Numbered from the stretch's first letter, positions 11,328 to 22,763 are shown. The stretch: DNA of 64,000 bases from Methylobacterium sp. (GCA_020253445.1 JADCBP010000002.1:100294-164293); one strand, 5' to 3'. Numbers and translations: made by a program. Notes: generated by a model not told the origin, from the letters alone.

Positions 11328-12551
11328 TCATGCCCCCCGCGGCCAGAAGACGACAAAACGCATGGAATCGCGCACGAGACCGGCGCGCTGTCCGGCTTCA
11401 GCACCCGATCCCATGAAGAAATCTCCGCGCGCCGGGCCGAGAATCGCCGAACCGGTATCCTGCGCGATCATCAGGCGATCGAGAGGCCGGCGCGGGCCTT
11501 CGGGCGTGAGCGGCGAAACCTCGATCCAGACCGGCAGGCCATAGGGCCAGAGCGTACGATCCACCGCGAGGCTGCGTCCTGTCGTCAGTGGGACACCCGC
11601 GCCACCGATCGGGCCGCGCGCAGGATCGAGCATCGGTTCGAGCGCGAAGAATATGTAGGAGCGGTTGCGCTCCATCAGTGCGCGCCCGCGCGCAGCATCG
11701 GCCCGAAGCCAGCCCATCAGGCGCTCCAGCGACATCTCCGGGAGGGGTATCTCGCCCTGCTCCGCGAGAATTCGGCCGATGGAGGTGTAGGGATGCCCGT
11801 TCCGCCCGGCATAGGTCAATCGCGCGCGCGTGCCATCCGTGAAGGTCAGGCGCGCGGAGCCCTGCACCTGGATGATGAAAAGCTCGGCCTCGTCCCGGAG
11901 CCATGCGATTTCAAGACCCTGGCCGGCCAGCGCACCCGCCCGGATCGCCGCGCGATCCGGAAAGGCAGAAAAAAGGCCCTCGCGCAGGCGGGCGGCAGAA
12001 TAGATCTGGTCGATGCCCGGCGGGCGGGGTTCATCCTGCGCAAAGGTCACGAGGTCCGGCGGACGGCGCAGCACCGGCACGGGAAACTCTGCCATGCGCT
12101 CTCGGGACGCCACGATTTCCGGTTCGAAATAGGCCGTCAGGAAGCCATTCCCAATCCTGGGTCGGATTTCGAAGGGCTGGAAATGCGCCTCGAAGAACGC
12201 CCGCGCAGCCCGGCTGTCGGAGATCGGCTCGGCAAGAGATTTGCGACAGATGGCGACGAGCGCTTCCGGCGGCTTCACGCCGAGCCGCTGGGCAGCGGCA
12301 CCTTCGGCCAAAGGCTTGCAGGTCTCGAGAAAGGCACGGAAGGCGGCGCCCGCATCGTCCTGCCCCCAGATGGAGAGCTCGGAGAAGGCGAGCGGGCGCA
12401 GATCCGCCTGTTCGGCCATGACTTGCAGGGCGCGCGGGATTTCGGCTGGCGCAGCGCCACTCACGGCCAGAAGCCCCAGCCCGGCAACGACCAGAGCCTC
12501 AGGCCGATTCAGTCGCCACCAGACGCCAGTTCGGATCCCGCGAGGTGACAT
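11328..12551 (-). CDS. mltA: Membrane-bound lytic murein transglycosylase A
   Basis: FLTAYFEPEI..., TYAGRNGHPYTSIGRIL, C-terminal 3D domain IAQDTGSAILGPARGDFFMG. Confidence 0.9.
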   Translation of the reverse strand: MSPRGIRTGVWWRLNRPEALVVAGLGLLAVSGAAPAEIPRALQVMAEQADLRPLAFSELSIWGQDDAGAAFRAFLETCKPLAEGAAAQRLGVKPPEALVAICRKSLAEPISDSRAARAFFEAHFQPFEIRPRIGNGFLTAYFEPEIVASRERMAEFPVPVLRRPPDLVTFAQDEPRPPGIDQIYSAARLREGLFSAFPDRAAIRAGALAGQGLEIAWLRDEAELFIIQVQGSARLTFTDGTRARLTYAGRNGHPYTSIGRILAEQGEIPLPEMSLERLMGWLRADAARGRALMERNRSYIFFALEPMLDPARGPIGGAGVPLTTGRSLAVDRTLWPYGLPVWIEVSPLTPEGPRRPLDRLMIAQDTGSAILGPARGDFFMGSGAEAGQRAGLVRDSMRFVVFWPRGA

Positions 12552-13206
12552 CGCGCGCGAAGGTCCAGATATCCGTGACATCGGTGACCTTTTCGGGGTT
12601 GCCATCGATGACCGCGCCCTGCGCATCACGCGTTGCGGTGATGAGCTTGGAGAGGAATTTCACCGTCACCTGCGCACTCTTCGCGCGCAGCAGGGCATCC
12701 GAGAATTCGGCCTTGTCGATGGAGACGAATTGTGTCTCGACCTTCTCGTTGCGGCTCTCGCGATCCTTGATCGCGCCCTCGAAGCCCTCATAGACCTCTG
12801 GCGAGAGGAGATCCTTCAGGGTGCGGCGGTCGCCCTGCGCGAAGGCCATCACGATCATTTCATAGGCCGCCCGCGCGCCGCCAAGGAACTCGCGCGGGTC
12901 AAAGGTGGAATCGCTCTGCATGATCTGGACAAGGCCGCCAAAAGCGGGCGAATCCGGCGGAACCACGCCGGCCAGGCGGGCTTCCGGCTCGGCGGCCGGC
13001 TGAGGTCCCCGCACGCTGGGCAGCGGAACGACATTGGTGTTGCTGGCGCCCGGCGCCGGCTGTTCCGCCGCCTGCTCGCGGCGAATCATCAAATCCTGAG
13101 GCGGTTTCTCGGTGCCCGTGCGTTGGCCCAGAACCGAGCGCAGCTTGTAGATGACGAAAATCGCCAGCCCGAGGAAAACAAGCGTGAGAATGTCGAAATT
13201 CTGCAT
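12499..13206 (-). CDS. Tim44/TimA-like domain protein
   Basis: MQNFDILTLVFLGLAIFVIYKLRSVLGQRTGTE...; FDPREFLGGARAAYEMIVMAFAQGDRRTLKDLLSPEVYEGF. Confidence 0.88.
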   Translation of the reverse strand: MQNFDILTLVFLGLAIFVIYKLRSVLGQRTGTEKPPQDLMIRREQAAEQPAPGASNTNVVPLPSVRGPQPAAEPEARLAGVVPPDSPAFGGLVQIMQSDSTFDPREFLGGARAAYEMIVMAFAQGDRRTLKDLLSPEVYEGFEGAIKDRESRNEKVETQFVSIDKAEFSDALLRAKSAQVTVKFLSKLITATRDAQGAVIDGNPEKVTDVTDIWTFARDVTSRDPNWRLVATESA

Positions 13207-13382
13207 CGAGGAGCACCTGTACAGTCGCGAAACCCATGGGCCGGACCCATTGGTTCCTGCTTTATCCTTCCCATATAGGGTGTTCGATTGTCTGGCGCCA
13301 TCCCCGATTCGACCGGCAGGCGCAAGGAAAACGAGGCGAAAGATTCCGGATGGGCCGATTTCCCGACCCGAATGAGCGCAAT

Positions 13383-13841
13383 ATGGCCATGGCGCGCGGC
13401 CTTCAGGCTTTCGTGCTGCGCCCTGGCCTGTGGTTTCTGCTCTGGATGGCGCTGGAAGGCGCGTTGTTCATGCTGCTGGCCCAGAAATGGGGTCTTGGAA
13501 CCGTCATTCTTGCGGCCTTCGGCAAGAGCGCGCTGGGGCTTTTCGCGCTGGTCTGGCTGACCGGGCGCTCGCTGCTGAAGGTTTCCGCGCCGGGCTTCCG
13601 CCTCATCCAGCTGGAAAGGCTCGGCACCGGCATGATGTTCGCGCTGACCCTGATGATGCCGGGTTTCGTGCTTTCGCTTTTCGGGCTGGCGCTGCTGGCG
13701 CCGGGGCTGCGCAGCGCGCTCATCCGGCGCGCTGCGCGGCCGCCGCAGAGGGATGACGTGATCGATCTTGAACCCGGAGAATGGCGCGAAATCCCCACGC
13801 GGGAAACCCGGTTGCCGCCCGATGCAGCGAACCGGCCTTGA
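13383..13841 (+). CDS. fxsA: FxsA family membrane protein
   Basis: FLLWMALEGALFMLLAQKWGLGTVILAAFGKSALGL...; FxsA-like topology next to secB. Confidence 0.7.
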   Translation: MAMARGLQAFVLRPGLWFLLWMALEGALFMLLAQKWGLGTVILAAFGKSALGLFALVWLTGRSLLKVSAPGFRLIQLERLGTGMMFALTLMMPGFVLSLFGLALLAPGLRSALIRRAARPPQRDDVIDLEPGEWREIPTRETRLPPDAANRP

Positions 13842-13943
13842 GGCGCGCGGGCCTTGCATGTAAGCCGTCGCCCGAATATCGGGTGATTGCAAGGCCCCGG
13901 CGGGCCAGATACCCGCCTGACACACGAGGACAGGATCAGAACC

Positions 13944-14408
13944 ATGGCTGAAGGAAATGGCGGCATGCCGCAGCTCGATGCGCTTGCGCAATATGTGAAG
14001 GATCTGTCCTTCGAGAACCCGAATGCACCGCGCTCGCTGCAACCGAAGCAGGTTCCGCCGGCCATCAACGTCCAGGTGAACGTGAACGCGAAGGAACTGG
14101 GCGGCGGCGAATTCGAGGTCGATCTCTCGCTCGAGGGTTCGGCGGGCGAGGCCGACGACCTGATCTTCCGCTTCGAGCTCCTGTATTCCGGCATTTTCCG
14201 GCTCGTGAACATTCCCGCCGAGCTCATGCACCAGGTGGTCATGATCGAGTGCCCGCGCCTGCTCTTCCCGTTCGCGCGCTCCATTGTGGGCAATGCTGTT
14301 CGTGACGGCGGCTTCCCGCCCTTCCTGCTCCAGCCGATCGATTTCGGCGCGCTCTATCACCAGAGGATGGCGGAAATGCAGGATTCAGCCGGGATCGCGC
14401 GCAACTGA
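13944..14408 (+). CDS. secB: Protein-export chaperone SecB
   Basis: AINVQVNVNAKELGGGEFEVDLSLEG...CPRLLFPFARSIVGNAVRDGGFPPFLLQPIDF. Confidence 0.96.
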   Translation: MAEGNGGMPQLDALAQYVKDLSFENPNAPRSLQPKQVPPAINVQVNVNAKELGGGEFEVDLSLEGSAGEADDLIFRFELLYSGIFRLVNIPAELMHQVVMIECPRLLFPFARSIVGNAVRDGGFPPFLLQPIDFGALYHQRMAEMQDSAGIARN

Positions 14409-14412
14409 ACCC

Positions 14413-15147
14413 TCACGCGGGAGGCGGCTCCACAACCGCCTTTTCCGCCTCGGCCCAATAGGCCTTCCAGAGCGCCTTGTCGCCCATCTCCGCGACGAAG
14501 GCGCGGTGCAGGGCGCGCTCTTCCTCCGTGATCAGATGAATGGCCAGGAGTTGCGCGCGCTGCTGCGCCCGTTCGGCGGAATCCGGCCCGGATCCTCCAT
14601 CGCGATCGGATGAGGCGCCGAGCAGCAGGCTCGATTGCTTGCCGCCGGTCAGCTCCGCATAGACCTCCGCGAGGATCTCGGCATCGAGCAGCGCCCCATG
14701 GCGCGAGCGCCGGCTGTTGTCGATGCCATAGCGCGCGCAGAGCGCATCAAGCGAATTCTGCTGCCCCGGATGTTTCCGCCGGGCGATGGCGAGGGTATCG
14801 ATCACCCGGTCTGCGGCGAGCGAGCCCTTTTTCATGCGCTTCAGTTCGGCATTCAGGAAACCCATATCGAAGCTCGCATTGTGGATGACCAGTGGATCAT
14901 CCCCGATAAAGGCGAGAAACTCCTCGGCGACCTGCCGGAAGACCGGCTTGTCAGCAAGAAAAGCATCGGAAAGCCCGTGCACCGCGAAAGCTTCGGGCGA
15001 CATCGGGCGCTCCGGGTTGATGTAGCGGTGGAAGACCTGCCCCGTGACGAAGCGGTTGACGATTTCCACGCAGCCGATCTCCACGAGACGGTCGCCGCGC
15101 AGGGGATCGAGGCCGGTCGTTTCGGTATCGAGCACAATCTCGCGCAT
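14413..15147 (-). CDS. dnaQ: DNA polymerase III epsilon subunit
   Basis: MREIVLDTETTGLDPLRGDRLVEIGCVEIVNR...FHRYINPERPMS. Confidence 0.96.
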   Translation of the reverse strand: MREIVLDTETTGLDPLRGDRLVEIGCVEIVNRFVTGQVFHRYINPERPMSPEAFAVHGLSDAFLADKPVFRQVAEEFLAFIGDDPLVIHNASFDMGFLNAELKRMKKGSLAADRVIDTLAIARRKHPGQQNSLDALCARYGIDNSRRSRHGALLDAEILAEVYAELTGGKQSSLLLGASSDRDGGSGPDSAERAQQRAQLLAIHLITEEERALHRAFVAEMGDKALWKAYWAEAEKAVVEPPPA

Positions 15148-15162
15148 GGTTCCGCCCGAATG

Positions 15163-15753
15163 TCAGTAGAGGCGCGGTGCCAGGGCCCGGAGAAGGGCCT
15201 GAAGATCGTTCCGCGCGGCCGGAAAACCCCGGCTGGTTTCCAGTATGGCATGGGCGCGTTTGCGTTTCTCGGCATCCGGCATCTGGCGGTTCAGAAGAGC
15301 GTGGAAAAGTTCCTGGGTCATGCCGGGCCGGGCCATCACGCGCGATTCTTGAGTCGCGGGCGAAACGGTGGTCACCAGCACGGCATCACACCGGTTTTCG
15401 CCTTTCGTTTCGAAGAGCAAGGGCACATCGAGCACGATGAGCCTGTGGCCCGCGCGTTGGGCTTGGGCGATCGCCTGCTCTTCTTCTTCGCGCACGAGCG
15501 GATGCACGATCGACTCCAGTTTCCGGAAGCGCTCCGCCTTGCCATCCAGAGCGCCCGCGAGCTTCCTGCGATCCACCTCGCCATCCTTGACCGTGCCGGG
15601 AAAAGCCTCCTCGATCAGCGGCGCGGCGCGTCCGCGATAGAGGGCGTGAACCGCAGCATCAGCATCATGAACCGGCACGCCGAGTTCGCGCAGCATGGCA
15701 GCGGTGGCGGATTTGCCCGTGCCGATCGAACCCGTGAGGCCCAGCCGGAACAT
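15163..15753 (-). CDS. coaE: Dephospho-CoA kinase
   Basis: MFRLGLTGSIGTGKSATAAMLRELGVPVHDADAAVH. Confidence 0.96.
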   Translation of the reverse strand: MFRLGLTGSIGTGKSATAAMLRELGVPVHDADAAVHALYRGRAAPLIEEAFPGTVKDGEVDRRKLAGALDGKAERFRKLESIVHPLVREEEEQAIAQAQRAGHRLIVLDVPLLFETKGENRCDAVLVTTVSPATQESRVMARPGMTQELFHALLNRQMPDAEKRKRAHAILETSRGFPAARNDLQALLRALAPRLY

Positions 15754-15759
15754 TTCGGG

Positions 15760-16602
15760 TCACTTCGGCAGATGCGCGACGAGATGCGCATGCAGGGCTT
15801 CGGTGACCTCCGGTTTACGGCCGAACCATTTCTCGAAGCCGGGCACGGCCTGATGCAGCAGCATGCCGAGGCCATCAAGCGTCTTGAGCCCGCGCGCCTT
15901 CGCCGCCGCCAGAAGCGGTGTTTCCAGTGGCACATAGACGATATCCGCAACGATCGCATGCGCGGGAAGGGCTGAAAGATCGAGCTTCAGCGGTTCCTTG
16001 CCCTGCATGCCGAGACTCGTCGTGTTGATCAGGAGATCGAATTCGGCGAGCGCCGTGTCTTTCGCGGCCCATGGAACGATCTCGACCGGGGCATCGGGCG
16101 CGACCTTCTTCAGGTCGGCCACCAGCTTGCGGGCGCGATCCGACGAGCGGTTGCAGAAGGCGAGTCGCCGGGGTTTCCGCTCCAATAAAGGCATCGCAAG
16201 GCCGCGCGCGCCGCCGCCCGCGCCAAGCAGGAGGATGCGGCTGTTGGCCTGCTCCCATCCGGGATGAACGGCATCGAGATGGGCAACGAAGCCGGTCCCA
16301 TCCGTATTGTCGCCCCAGATCTCGCCATTCTCGAACCAGATCGTGTTCACGGCTTCGAGCGCGGAGGCACGTGGCGTGGTGTGCGTGCAGGCGCGGAAGG
16401 CCGCTTCCTTGTTGGGAATCGTGACATTGCAACCCGCGAATCCGCGCGCAGAGAGGCTTTGGAGGAAGGTGGCCACATTCTCCGGTGGCACTTCCTCGCG
16501 GCCATATTCGCCTGCAATGCCATATTCCTTCAGCCAGAAGCTGTGCAGCAAGGGCGAGCGCGCCTGAGAGACCGGAAATCCAATGACGAGCGCGCGCTTC
16601 AT
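15760..16602 (-). CDS. aroE: Shikimate dehydrogenase
   Basis: VIGFPVSQARSPLLHSFWLKEYGIAGEYGREEV...GCNVTIPNKEA. Confidence 0.95.
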   Translation of the reverse strand: MKRALVIGFPVSQARSPLLHSFWLKEYGIAGEYGREEVPPENVATFLQSLSARGFAGCNVTIPNKEAAFRACTHTTPRASALEAVNTIWFENGEIWGDNTDGTGFVAHLDAVHPGWEQANSRILLLGAGGGARGLAMPLLERKPRRLAFCNRSSDRARKLVADLKKVAPDAPVEIVPWAAKDTALAEFDLLINTTSLGMQGKEPLKLDLSALPAHAIVADIVYVPLETPLLAAAKARGLKTLDGLGMLLHQAVPGFEKWFGRKPEVTEALHAHLVAHLPK

Positions 16603-17240
16603 GCCTCGATCTCCTCGGCGCCGGCCAGCACGCCCGCCTCGCGCAGCGCATAGAGCACTCCAAGCAGCGGCAGGCCGAGAATGGTCGCGTGATCGCCGAC
16701 GATCTCCGAAAAGAGATGCGGACCAAGACCCTCCATCTCGTAGCCGCCGACGGTTTCGGTGACGCGCGGACCCATCGCGTCGAGATAGCTTTCAAGAAAG
16801 GCATCGTCAAAGGGCCGCATGAGCAGCGTAGCCGAGGAAAGGCCTGCCCAGAGCACGGTTTCGCCGCGCCGCAGGGCCGAGGCCGAATGCAGGTGATGCG
16901 CCTTGCCCCGGAGACGCGCGATCTGCGCCTGTGCAGCGCCGCGATCCGCCGGCTTCATGAAGAGAGAGCCCTCAAGGTCGAGGGTCTGGTCGGCGGCGAG
17001 AACCAGGCGATCCGGGTGAAGCCGCGCGACAGCCTCGGCCTTGGCATGGGCCAGGGCGATGGCGATTTCAGCAGGGTCGGCACGGCTTTCCAGCAGAGTG
17101 GCGGCGATCGCCTTCTCATCCACCCGCGGCCGGATGATCTCGAGCGGGATACCACAGGATTCCAGCAGCAGCCGACGCGCGGAACTGCCCGAGGCGAGAA
17201 CGAGTGGCTCGCCCCCGAGCCAGAAAGGAGAGGCACTCAT
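16599..17240 (-). CDS. maf: Maf family nucleotide pyrophosphatase
   Basis: [33 protein letters not shown]...LAADQTL. Confidence 0.93.
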   Translation of the reverse strand: MSASPFWLGGEPLVLASGSSARRLLLESCGIPLEIIRPRVDEKAIAATLLESRADPAEIAIALAHAKAEAVARLHPDRLVLAADQTLDLEGSLFMKPADRGAAQAQIARLRGKAHHLHSASALRRGETVLWAGLSSATLLMRPFDDAFLESYLDAMGPRVTETVGGYEMEGLGPHLFSEIVGDHATILGLPLLGVLYALREAGVLAGAEEIEA

Positions 17241-18070
17241 TGCGCGATCAGCCCCAGGCGATGCGTGCGGTGCAGATCGATGATGGCCGCCGCGGTCTCT
17301 TCGATCGAGCGGCGTGTGACATCGATCACCGGCCAGTCATGCTTGTCGAAGAGCCGCCGGGCCCGCAGGATTTCATCGATCACGGATTGCTTGTCCGTGT
17401 AGGCCGCGTCCCGGTCATCGGCATGGAGCGCGAGCAGGCGGTTCTGGCGGATCTGCACGATGCGCTCGGGCGATGCCACGAGACCCACGACCAGCGGCTT
17501 GAGCAGATGCTCGAGTTCCGTCGGCGGCGGCACACCGGGCACCAGAGGCACATTGGCGGTCTTGATGCCGCGATTGGCGAGATAGATGCTCGTTGGCGTC
17601 TTGGAGGTGCGGCTGACGCCGACCAGCACGACATCGGCCTGCTCGAGATTGTCGAGCAGCTGGCCGTCATCATGCATCATGGTGAAATTCAGGGCATCGA
17701 TGCGCCGGAAATACTCGGTGGAAAGGGTGTGCTGTCCACCGATGCGCGGGGTCATCGCCACGCCGAGATAGGATTGGAACAAACCAACGATCGGCTCCAG
17801 GACCGACATGCTCGGGCACCCCATTTCCTCGCAGGCCGAGCGCAGGCGCTCCGACAGATCCTTCTCGACAAGCGTGAAGAGAACAATGCCCGGCTCGTTT
17901 TCGATTTCCGAGATCACGCGATCGAGTTGCCGCATGTTGCGCACCAGCGGATAGACATGCTCGATCGGAGAGATTCCCTGATACTGGGCCGTCGCGGCTC
18001 GCCCGACGGTGATCAGCGTCTCGCCGGTGGAATCCGAGACGAGATGGAGATGAAAGAAATTGCGGCCCAT
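17237..18070 (-). CDS. PEP synthase/pyruvate phosphate dikinase regulatory protein (DUF299)
   Basis: [31 protein letters not shown]...[32 protein letters not shown]. Confidence 0.95.
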   Translation of the reverse strand: MGRNFFHLHLVSDSTGETLITVGRAATAQYQGISPIEHVYPLVRNMRQLDRVISEIENEPGIVLFTLVEKDLSERLRSACEEMGCPSMSVLEPIVGLFQSYLGVAMTPRIGGQHTLSTEYFRRIDALNFTMMHDDGQLLDNLEQADVVLVGVSRTSKTPTSIYLANRGIKTANVPLVPGVPPPTELEHLLKPLVVGLVASPERIVQIRQNRLLALHADDRDAAYTDKQSVIDEILRARRLFDKHDWPVIDVTRRSIEETAAAIIDLHRTHRLGLIAQ

Positions 18071-18470
18071 CGCGTTCCGTAACTCGCTGGATTCGCCCGG
18101 TTGTCTGGCTTGTCTACGGACTTCTCCACAGGGCTGTTGTCAAGCCGGGAAAGCCGGGCTGAACGCGGGCATCGCTGACCCGCATCGCTTTCGGGGTGGG
18201 GAAAAGCCCGCATTCGGATTCACAGACCCACAAGCGGGAGAGGTTCGGAAATGTCAGGAATGATATCCGGCATAAGCTCCTGGCTTGTGAATCCGCGGCA
18301 GGAACTCTCTTGTTTTCAAGCGGTTCGGCAAGCACGGTCCGAGGCGGGCTGTGGATGGTCTCGCGGATGGATGGCAAGGTGCTGTGGACGGAAGCCGTCT
18401 TTCGCTCTAAGCCCCTCCAAGAGAAAAAGAAAAGAAGAAGGTTTCCTTTCTTTATTAGAGGGGTCTGGGG
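18071..18470. other. oriC: Candidate chromosomal replication origin (oriC) region
   Basis: Intergenic PPSR/hemE; DnaA-box-like TTCTCCACA (18122-18130, RC TGTGGAGAA), TGTGGATGG (18350-18358), TGTGGACGG (18383-18391); A/T-rich imperfect palindrome 18412-18463; GANTC at 18090, 18217, 18289; hemE-adjacent origin position known in Caulobacter/Sinorhizobium. Confidence 0.7.
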
Positions 18471-19490
18471 ATGGATGGTTTGCGTGGTTTGTTTACCGGA
18501 CGGGTCAAGACCCGGCCACCGGTCTGGCTCATGCGGCAGGCGGGGCGTTATCTTCCGGAATATCGCGAGGTGAGGGCAACGGCACCTGATTTCCTGTCCT
18601 TCTGTTACACCCCGGAACTCGCGATCGAAGTGACCTTGCAACCGATCCGGCGGTTCGGCTTCGATGCATCGATCATCTTCTCCGACATTCTCGTCATTCC
18701 CGATGCCCTGGGGCAGCGTGTTCGGTTTGTGGAAGGCGAAGGCCCAAGGCTCGATGCCATTGAAACACCGGAAGCGTTGACAGCGCTGGCAGCCAAGCTC
18801 GACGAGGAGAAGCTTCAGCCGGTCTACGAGGCCCTTCGCGGCGTGCGGGCAGCGCTCCCCGCCTCGACCTCGCTCATCGGCTTCTGCGGCGCTCCCTGGA
18901 CCCTGGCGACCTACATGATCGCCGGTCAGGGGACGCCGGATCAGGCGCCGGCGCGGCTCTTCGCCTATCGGCATCGCGAGGCTTTCGCGAAGCTCATCGA
19001 CACGCTGACGGAGAGCTGCATCATTCATCTCATCCGGCAGATCGATGCCGGGGCGGAAATCGTCCAGATCTTCGATTCCTGGGCCGGGCCGTTGCCGCTT
19101 TCGGAATTCGACGCATGGTGCGTGGAGCCCGTGGCGCGGATCACCAGGGCCGTTCGGGCACGCCACCCGCATGTGCCGGTGATCGCCTTCCCGCGCGCCG
19201 TCGCCGGAAGCCTGCGCGGCTTCGTCGATCGTACCGGCGTTCAGGCGATCAGTCTCGACACAGCGGCCCGACTGGCGGAGGTGCGGGTTGGCTTGCCGCC
19301 GCAGATTGTCACGCAGGGCAATCTCGATCCCCTCGTGCTGATCGCAGGTGGCGATGCGCTGGATCGCGCGGTCGATGACATTCTCGCGGCGACGGATGGG
19401 CTGCCGCACATCTTCAATCTCGGGCATGGCATCCTGCCGCAGACGCCGATTGCCCATGTTGAACGCATGCTGGAGCGCATTCGCGGATGA
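18471..19490 (+). CDS. hemE: Uroporphyrinogen decarboxylase
   Basis: [23 protein letters not shown]...[13 protein letters not shown]. Confidence 0.97.
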   Translation: MDGLRGLFTGRVKTRPPVWLMRQAGRYLPEYREVRATAPDFLSFCYTPELAIEVTLQPIRRFGFDASIIFSDILVIPDALGQRVRFVEGEGPRLDAIETPEALTALAAKLDEEKLQPVYEALRGVRAALPASTSLIGFCGAPWTLATYMIAGQGTPDQAPARLFAYRHREAFAKLIDTLTESCIIHLIRQIDAGAEIVQIFDSWAGPLPLSEFDAWCVEPVARITRAVRARHPHVPVIAFPRAVAGSLRGFVDRTGVQAISLDTAARLAEVRVGLPPQIVTQGNLDPLVLIAGGDALDRAVDDILAATDGLPHIFNLGHGILPQTPIAHVERMLERIRG

Positions 19491-19912
19491 TGGATCTCTG
19501 GATCAAGACCCTGCATGTCCTGGCGGTCATCTCCTGGATGGCCGGGCTGCTCTATCTGCCCCGGCTCTTCGTCTATCATTCAAGTGTCCCGGCGGGTTCC
19601 GAGCAGGATCGCCTGTTCCGGGTGATGGAATACCGGCTTTATCGCTACATCATGCGGCCGGCGATGATCGTGGCGTGGATCACTGGGCTCTGGCTTGCCT
19701 GGTCGAGCTTTGGCCTCAGGGGGGGCTGGCTGCATGCGAAACTCGCGCTGGTCGTCGCGCTGTCGGCCCATCACGGGTTTCAGGGCTTCTGGCTCAGAAG
19801 CTTTGCCGCCGGAACGAACACGCGGCCGGGCCGTTTCTTTCGCATCCAGAACGAAGTACCCACGCTTCTGATGATCGGCATCGTCATTTTCGTGATCGTG
19901 AAGCCTTTTTGA
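19487..19912 (+). CDS. hemJ: Protoporphyrinogen oxidase HemJ
   Basis: [32 protein letters not shown]; 4-nt overlap with hemE. Confidence 0.92.
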   Translation: MMDLWIKTLHVLAVISWMAGLLYLPRLFVYHSSVPAGSEQDRLFRVMEYRLYRYIMRPAMIVAWITGLWLAWSSFGLRGGWLHAKLALVVALSAHHGFQGFWLRSFAAGTNTRPGRFFRIQNEVPTLLMIGIVIFVIVKPF

Positions 19913-20131
19913 AGCGGCTCTTGTGAAGCGGCGCGAAAGGCGCTAATCGAGCAAACGAATCCGCTGTTTTGCTCTCGATCTGCGGCGAAATGGGTCCGGA
20001 TTTGGTCGCCGCCTGATCGGCACGAGCCCGTTGGCCGTGCTCTCGGTGATCCGGACCGCGAGAGACGGGCCCTATTTTTCCCCAACCCCGGGCCGTCTCC
20101 GGCCCTTCCCGACCAGACAAGGTTTTTCGTC

Positions 20132-21397
20132 ATGCCCGAGATCAAGCTTCAGGATCTCAAGACAAAATCTCCAACGGAATTGCTCAACTTCGCCGAGGAA
20201 CTCGAGGTTGAAGGGGCCAGCACCATGCGCAAGCAGGAGCTGATGTTCGCGATTCTGAAGCAATTGGCCGCCCGTGACACCGAGATCATCGGGGAAGGCG
20301 TGATCGAAGTACTTCAGGACGGCTTCGGATTCCTGCGGTCTCCTGATGCGAATTACCTCGCAGGCCCGGATGATATCTATATTTCACCGATGCAGATCCG
20401 GAAATTCTCGCTGCGTACCGGCGATACGGTAGAGGGTCTCATTCGCTCACCGCGTGACGGGGAGCGCTATTTTGCGCTGCTCAGGGTGAACACCATCAAT
20501 TTCGAGGACCCGGAGAAGGCGCGCCACAAGGTGCATTTCGACAACCTCACGCCGCTCTATCCGGACCAGCGGCTGAAGATGGAAACGATTGATCCCACGA
20601 AGAAGGACATGTCCTCGCGTGTGATTGATATCGTCTCGCCGATCGGCAAGGGCCAGCGCGCGCTCATCGTTGCCCCGCCGCGCACCGGCAAGACCGTGCT
20701 CCTGCAGAATATTGCGCAGTCGATTACCGGCAATCACCCCGAATGTTATCTCATCGTGCTGCTGATCGACGAGCGCCCCGAGGAAGTGACCGACATGCAG
20801 CGTTCCGTGCGCGGCGAGGTCGTCTCGTCCACCTTCGACGAGCCCGCGACCCGCCACGTGCAGGTGGCCGAGATGGTGATCGAGAAGGCGAAGCGCCTGG
20901 TCGAGCATGGGCGCGACGTGGTTATCCTGCTCGATTCGATCACCCGTCTCGGCCGGGCCTACAACACGGTCGTTCCGTCTTCGGGAAAGGTGCTGACCGG
21001 CGGCGTGGATGCGAATGCCCTTCAGCGCCCGAAGCGCTTCTTCGGCGCGGCCCGCAACATCGAGGAAGGTGGCTCTTTGACGATCATCGCGACGGCGCTG
21101 ATCGATACCGGCAGCCGCATGGACGAAGTGATCTTCGAAGAGTTCAAGGGCACCGGCAACTCGGAAATCGTGCTTGATCGCAAGGTTGCGGACAAGCGGG
21201 TCTTTCCCGCGCTCGATATCCTCAAATCGGGCACCCGCAAGGAAGAACTCATCACCCCGCGCGACCAGCTCCAGAAGACCTATGTGCTGCGCCGCATCCT
21301 GAACCCGATGGGCCCGCAGGATGCGATCGAGTTTCTGCTCGACAAGCTTCGCCAGACCAAGACCAATGGCGAGTTCTTCGATTCCATGAATACCTGA
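20132..21397 (+). CDS. rho: Transcription termination factor Rho
   Basis: [35 protein letters not shown]...[24 protein letters not shown]. Confidence 0.98.
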   Translation: MPEIKLQDLKTKSPTELLNFAEELEVEGASTMRKQELMFAILKQLAARDTEIIGEGVIEVLQDGFGFLRSPDANYLAGPDDIYISPMQIRKFSLRTGDTVEGLIRSPRDGERYFALLRVNTINFEDPEKARHKVHFDNLTPLYPDQRLKMETIDPTKKDMSSRVIDIVSPIGKGQRALIVAPPRTGKTVLLQNIAQSITGNHPECYLIVLLIDERPEEVTDMQRSVRGEVVSSTFDEPATRHVQVAEMVIEKAKRLVEHGRDVVILLDSITRLGRAYNTVVPSSGKVLTGGVDANALQRPKRFFGAARNIEEGGSLTIIATALIDTGSRMDEVIFEEFKGTGNSEIVLDRKVADKRVFPALDILKSGTRKEELITPRDQLQKTYVLRRILNPMGPQDAIEFLLDKLRQTKTNGEFFDSMNT

Positions 21398-21449
21398 CCA
21401 TGAAGTCCTGACCATGAAGACGTGACGAGGCGGAGGGCGTGTCGGCGCC

Positions 21450-22760
21450 ATGGAGGCGGAGACGATTTTCGCTCTGAGCAGCGGCGCCGCGCGCAGCGGT
21501 GTCGCCGTGATTCGCGTGTCCGGTCCTGCGGTTGGTGAGGTCCTCGCACTTTTTCTCGATAAGCCTGTGCGGCCGCGCGAGGCCACCCTCCGCGCCATCC
21601 GCGATCCTCGGGATGGTTCTCTGCTTGATCGCGGGTTGGTGCTGCATTTCCCGGCGCCCCATTCTTTTACCGGCGAAGATGTGGTCGAGTTTCAGACACA
21701 TGGCTCCGTGGCGGTGATGCGCCAGTTGCTGGCGCGGCTAAGCGATGTTCCGGGTTTGCGTGCAGCCCTGCCTGGCGAGTTCACGCGCCGCGCCTGGCTC
21801 GGCGGCAGGATGGACCTGCTGGATGTCGAGGCGCTGTCGGACACGCTCGCGGCTGAAACGGAGCTTCAGCGCAAGCTCGCTCTGGATGGTTCGCGCCGGT
21901 TGCGCGGGATGAGCGCAGAGTGGCGCCGCGCGCTCATGGGTCTTCGGGCCCGGGTGGAGGCCGAGATTGATTTCGGCGATGAGGGCGACGTCCTCGATCG
22001 ACTCGATTCGGAAACGGAACGAGATATTCGGCACTTGGCCGAGGCCTTGCGTCAGGCGGCATCTTCGCTTCGTATCGGACAGAAAATTCGTACGGGTTTC
22101 CGCGTCGCCATCCTCGGGGAGCCGAATGCGGGAAAATCCAGCCTTCTCAATGCGTTGGTCGATCGCGATGTAGCGATGACCTCGCCCTTGCCGGGTACGA
22201 CGCGGGATATTGTCGAAGCCGTTGCGGATCTCGATGGCCTGCCGGTGATCTTCATGGATACGGCCGGGCTTCGCTCCAGCGCGGCGGATGAACTCGAGGC
22301 GGAGGGAATGCGTCGTTCGATGCGGGCCGGGGAATCAGCGGACCTTGTCATTTGGGCCTCAGCGATCGATTCGCCTTCGAAACCATTCGACACGCGGTTT
22401 CTGGTCGTCAACACCAAAGGCGACCTTGGCCCACGATCCGCAGATGCTTCGCTGGTGGTGTCAAGCAAGACCGGCGAGGGAATCGATTCGCTGACGAAAG
22501 AAATCCACCGTCGAGCCGGGATTGAGCGGTTTGATTTGGAACAGGGATATGGAGCGCTTGTTGCCCATGAACGACATGCGCAATGTTTGCTGCGTGCAGT
22601 GGATGCGCTGCATCGAGCGATTGGGCATGGCGCGATCGCCATGGATATTCGTGCGGAAGAGCTGCGCGTTGCGTGCGATGCGCTCGATGCCTTGGTCGGT
22701 CGGATCAGCCCGGATGATGTTCTGGGGGAAATCTTCAGTCGCTTTTGCATCGGGAAGTGA
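21450..22760 (+). CDS. mnmE: tRNA modification GTPase MnmE
   Basis: ETIFALSSGAARSGVAVIRVSG...GEPNAGKSSLLNAL; ends FCIGK. Confidence 0.97.
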   Translation: MEAETIFALSSGAARSGVAVIRVSGPAVGEVLALFLDKPVRPREATLRAIRDPRDGSLLDRGLVLHFPAPHSFTGEDVVEFQTHGSVAVMRQLLARLSDVPGLRAALPGEFTRRAWLGGRMDLLDVEALSDTLAAETELQRKLALDGSRRLRGMSAEWRRALMGLRARVEAEIDFGDEGDVLDRLDSETERDIRHLAEALRQAASSLRIGQKIRTGFRVAILGEPNAGKSSLLNALVDRDVAMTSPLPGTTRDIVEAVADLDGLPVIFMDTAGLRSSAADELEAEGMRRSMRAGESADLVIWASAIDSPSKPFDTRFLVVNTKGDLGPRSADASLVVSSKTGEGIDSLTKEIHRRAGIERFDLEQGYGALVAHERHAQCLLRAVDALHRAIGHGAIAMDIRAEELRVACDALDALVGRISPDDVLGEIFSRFCIGK

Positions 22761-22763
22761 GCG

